This document shows, one piece after another, positions 63,958-64,000 of a DNA stretch of 64,000 nt (positions within the stretch are counted from its first letter, which is position 1; the number at the start of each line of letters is the position of its first letter). Both the position numbers and the translations under genes were made by a program. The notes below the pieces were generated by a model. It was not told the origin of the DNA and did not search any database. It saw only the letters and a program-made list of their open reading frames with translations. Source of the DNA: Pseudomonas sp. JM0905a (lineage in GTDB: Bacteria > Pseudomonadota > Gammaproteobacteria > Pseudomonadales > Pseudomonadaceae); NCBI RefSeq assembly GCF_014700075.1, contig NZ_JACXBU010000004.1, forward strand, positions 1 through 64,000, given 5' to 3'.

Positions 63958-64000
63958 CGCGATGCTCCTGCAACCTCGGGAAATTGTCGTCGATGGTAGC

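Overview
The window is a piece of a Pseudomonas chromosome. It has high GC, GTG/TTG starts in several housekeeping genes, Pseudomonas-type REP repeats, and many Pseudomonas-specific gene blocks: the atu acyclic-terpene operon, the sbrI/sbrR sigma/anti-sigma pair, plaF, etfBA with a divergent ETF-ubiquinone oxidoreductase, the plsX-fabD-fabG-acpP-fabF-pabC-mltG-tmk-holB-pilZ-tatD run, and rne. From memory (not checked), the blocks resemble P. aeruginosa loci PA3068, PA1673-PA1674, PA2876, PA2885-PA2897, PA2949-PA2976, so the window looks like a rearranged mosaic relative to that species. The strain is more likely a P. citronellolis/P. resinovorans-like relative. I saw no prophage, insertion sequence, CRISPR array, tRNA or rRNA.

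Layout. Positions 1-111 carry a fragment of an NAD-dependent glutamate dehydrogenase whose coding similarity stops abruptly. From 0.1 to 15.2 kb there are small regulator/enzyme and transporter units: CMD-family protein/HxlR, folE, GFA protein, bacteriohemerythrin with a perfect Anr box, GST, a class I aminotransferase divergent from a MarR regulator with twin operators, LysE plus BenE, an SDR, an MDR reductase, pyrF, a ZIP transporter, a LysR regulator divergent from a PACE efflux pump, a DUF2897 protein, a CPBP protease and a periplasmic binding protein. From 15.3 to 27.5 kb lies atuR and, divergently, atuABCDEFGH, for catabolism of citronellol/geraniol through geranyl-CoA carboxylase. Two 18-bp operator copies lie between atuR and atuA, and REP-like hairpins lie between the later genes.

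From 27.6 to 31.2 kb, on the minus strand, a vWA lipoprotein, ECF sigma factor (sbrI), anti-sigma factor (sbrR) and small lipoprotein form an envelope-signalling unit. The vWA gene seems to lack any standard start codon at its natural N terminus. From 31.3 to 34.9 kb come a MocR-type regulator and a three-gene envelope operon (DUF4398 lipoprotein, OmpA-like lipoprotein, binding protein). From 35 to 39.7 kb come plaF, etfBA and the ETF-QO gene, the last with a PsrA-type box beside a strong sigma-70 promoter. These genes feed electrons from acyl-CoA dehydrogenases, such as AtuD, into the quinone pool.

From 39.7 to 44.1 kb are DUF1285 and DUF4823 proteins, moaA, a TetR regulator, a class V aminotransferase-fold protein and a candidate RgsA-type sRNA. 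From 44.1 to 54.3 kb is the fatty-acid synthesis/replication/cell-wall/pilus cluster with rpmF and yceD. From 54.3 to 61.3 kb are maf, sppA, a HAD phosphatase, rluC and rne with a roughly 500-nt structured leader and an expanded repeat in its arginine-rich tail. The window ends with an ABC exporter, a DoxX-like protein and a DCC thiol-disulfide family protein.

Nothing here is clearly a new multi-gene system. The most unusual signals are the apparent AUC start of the vWA lipoprotein, the near-leaderless yceD promoter, the twin operator layouts and the perfect 22-bp-arm REP doublet.
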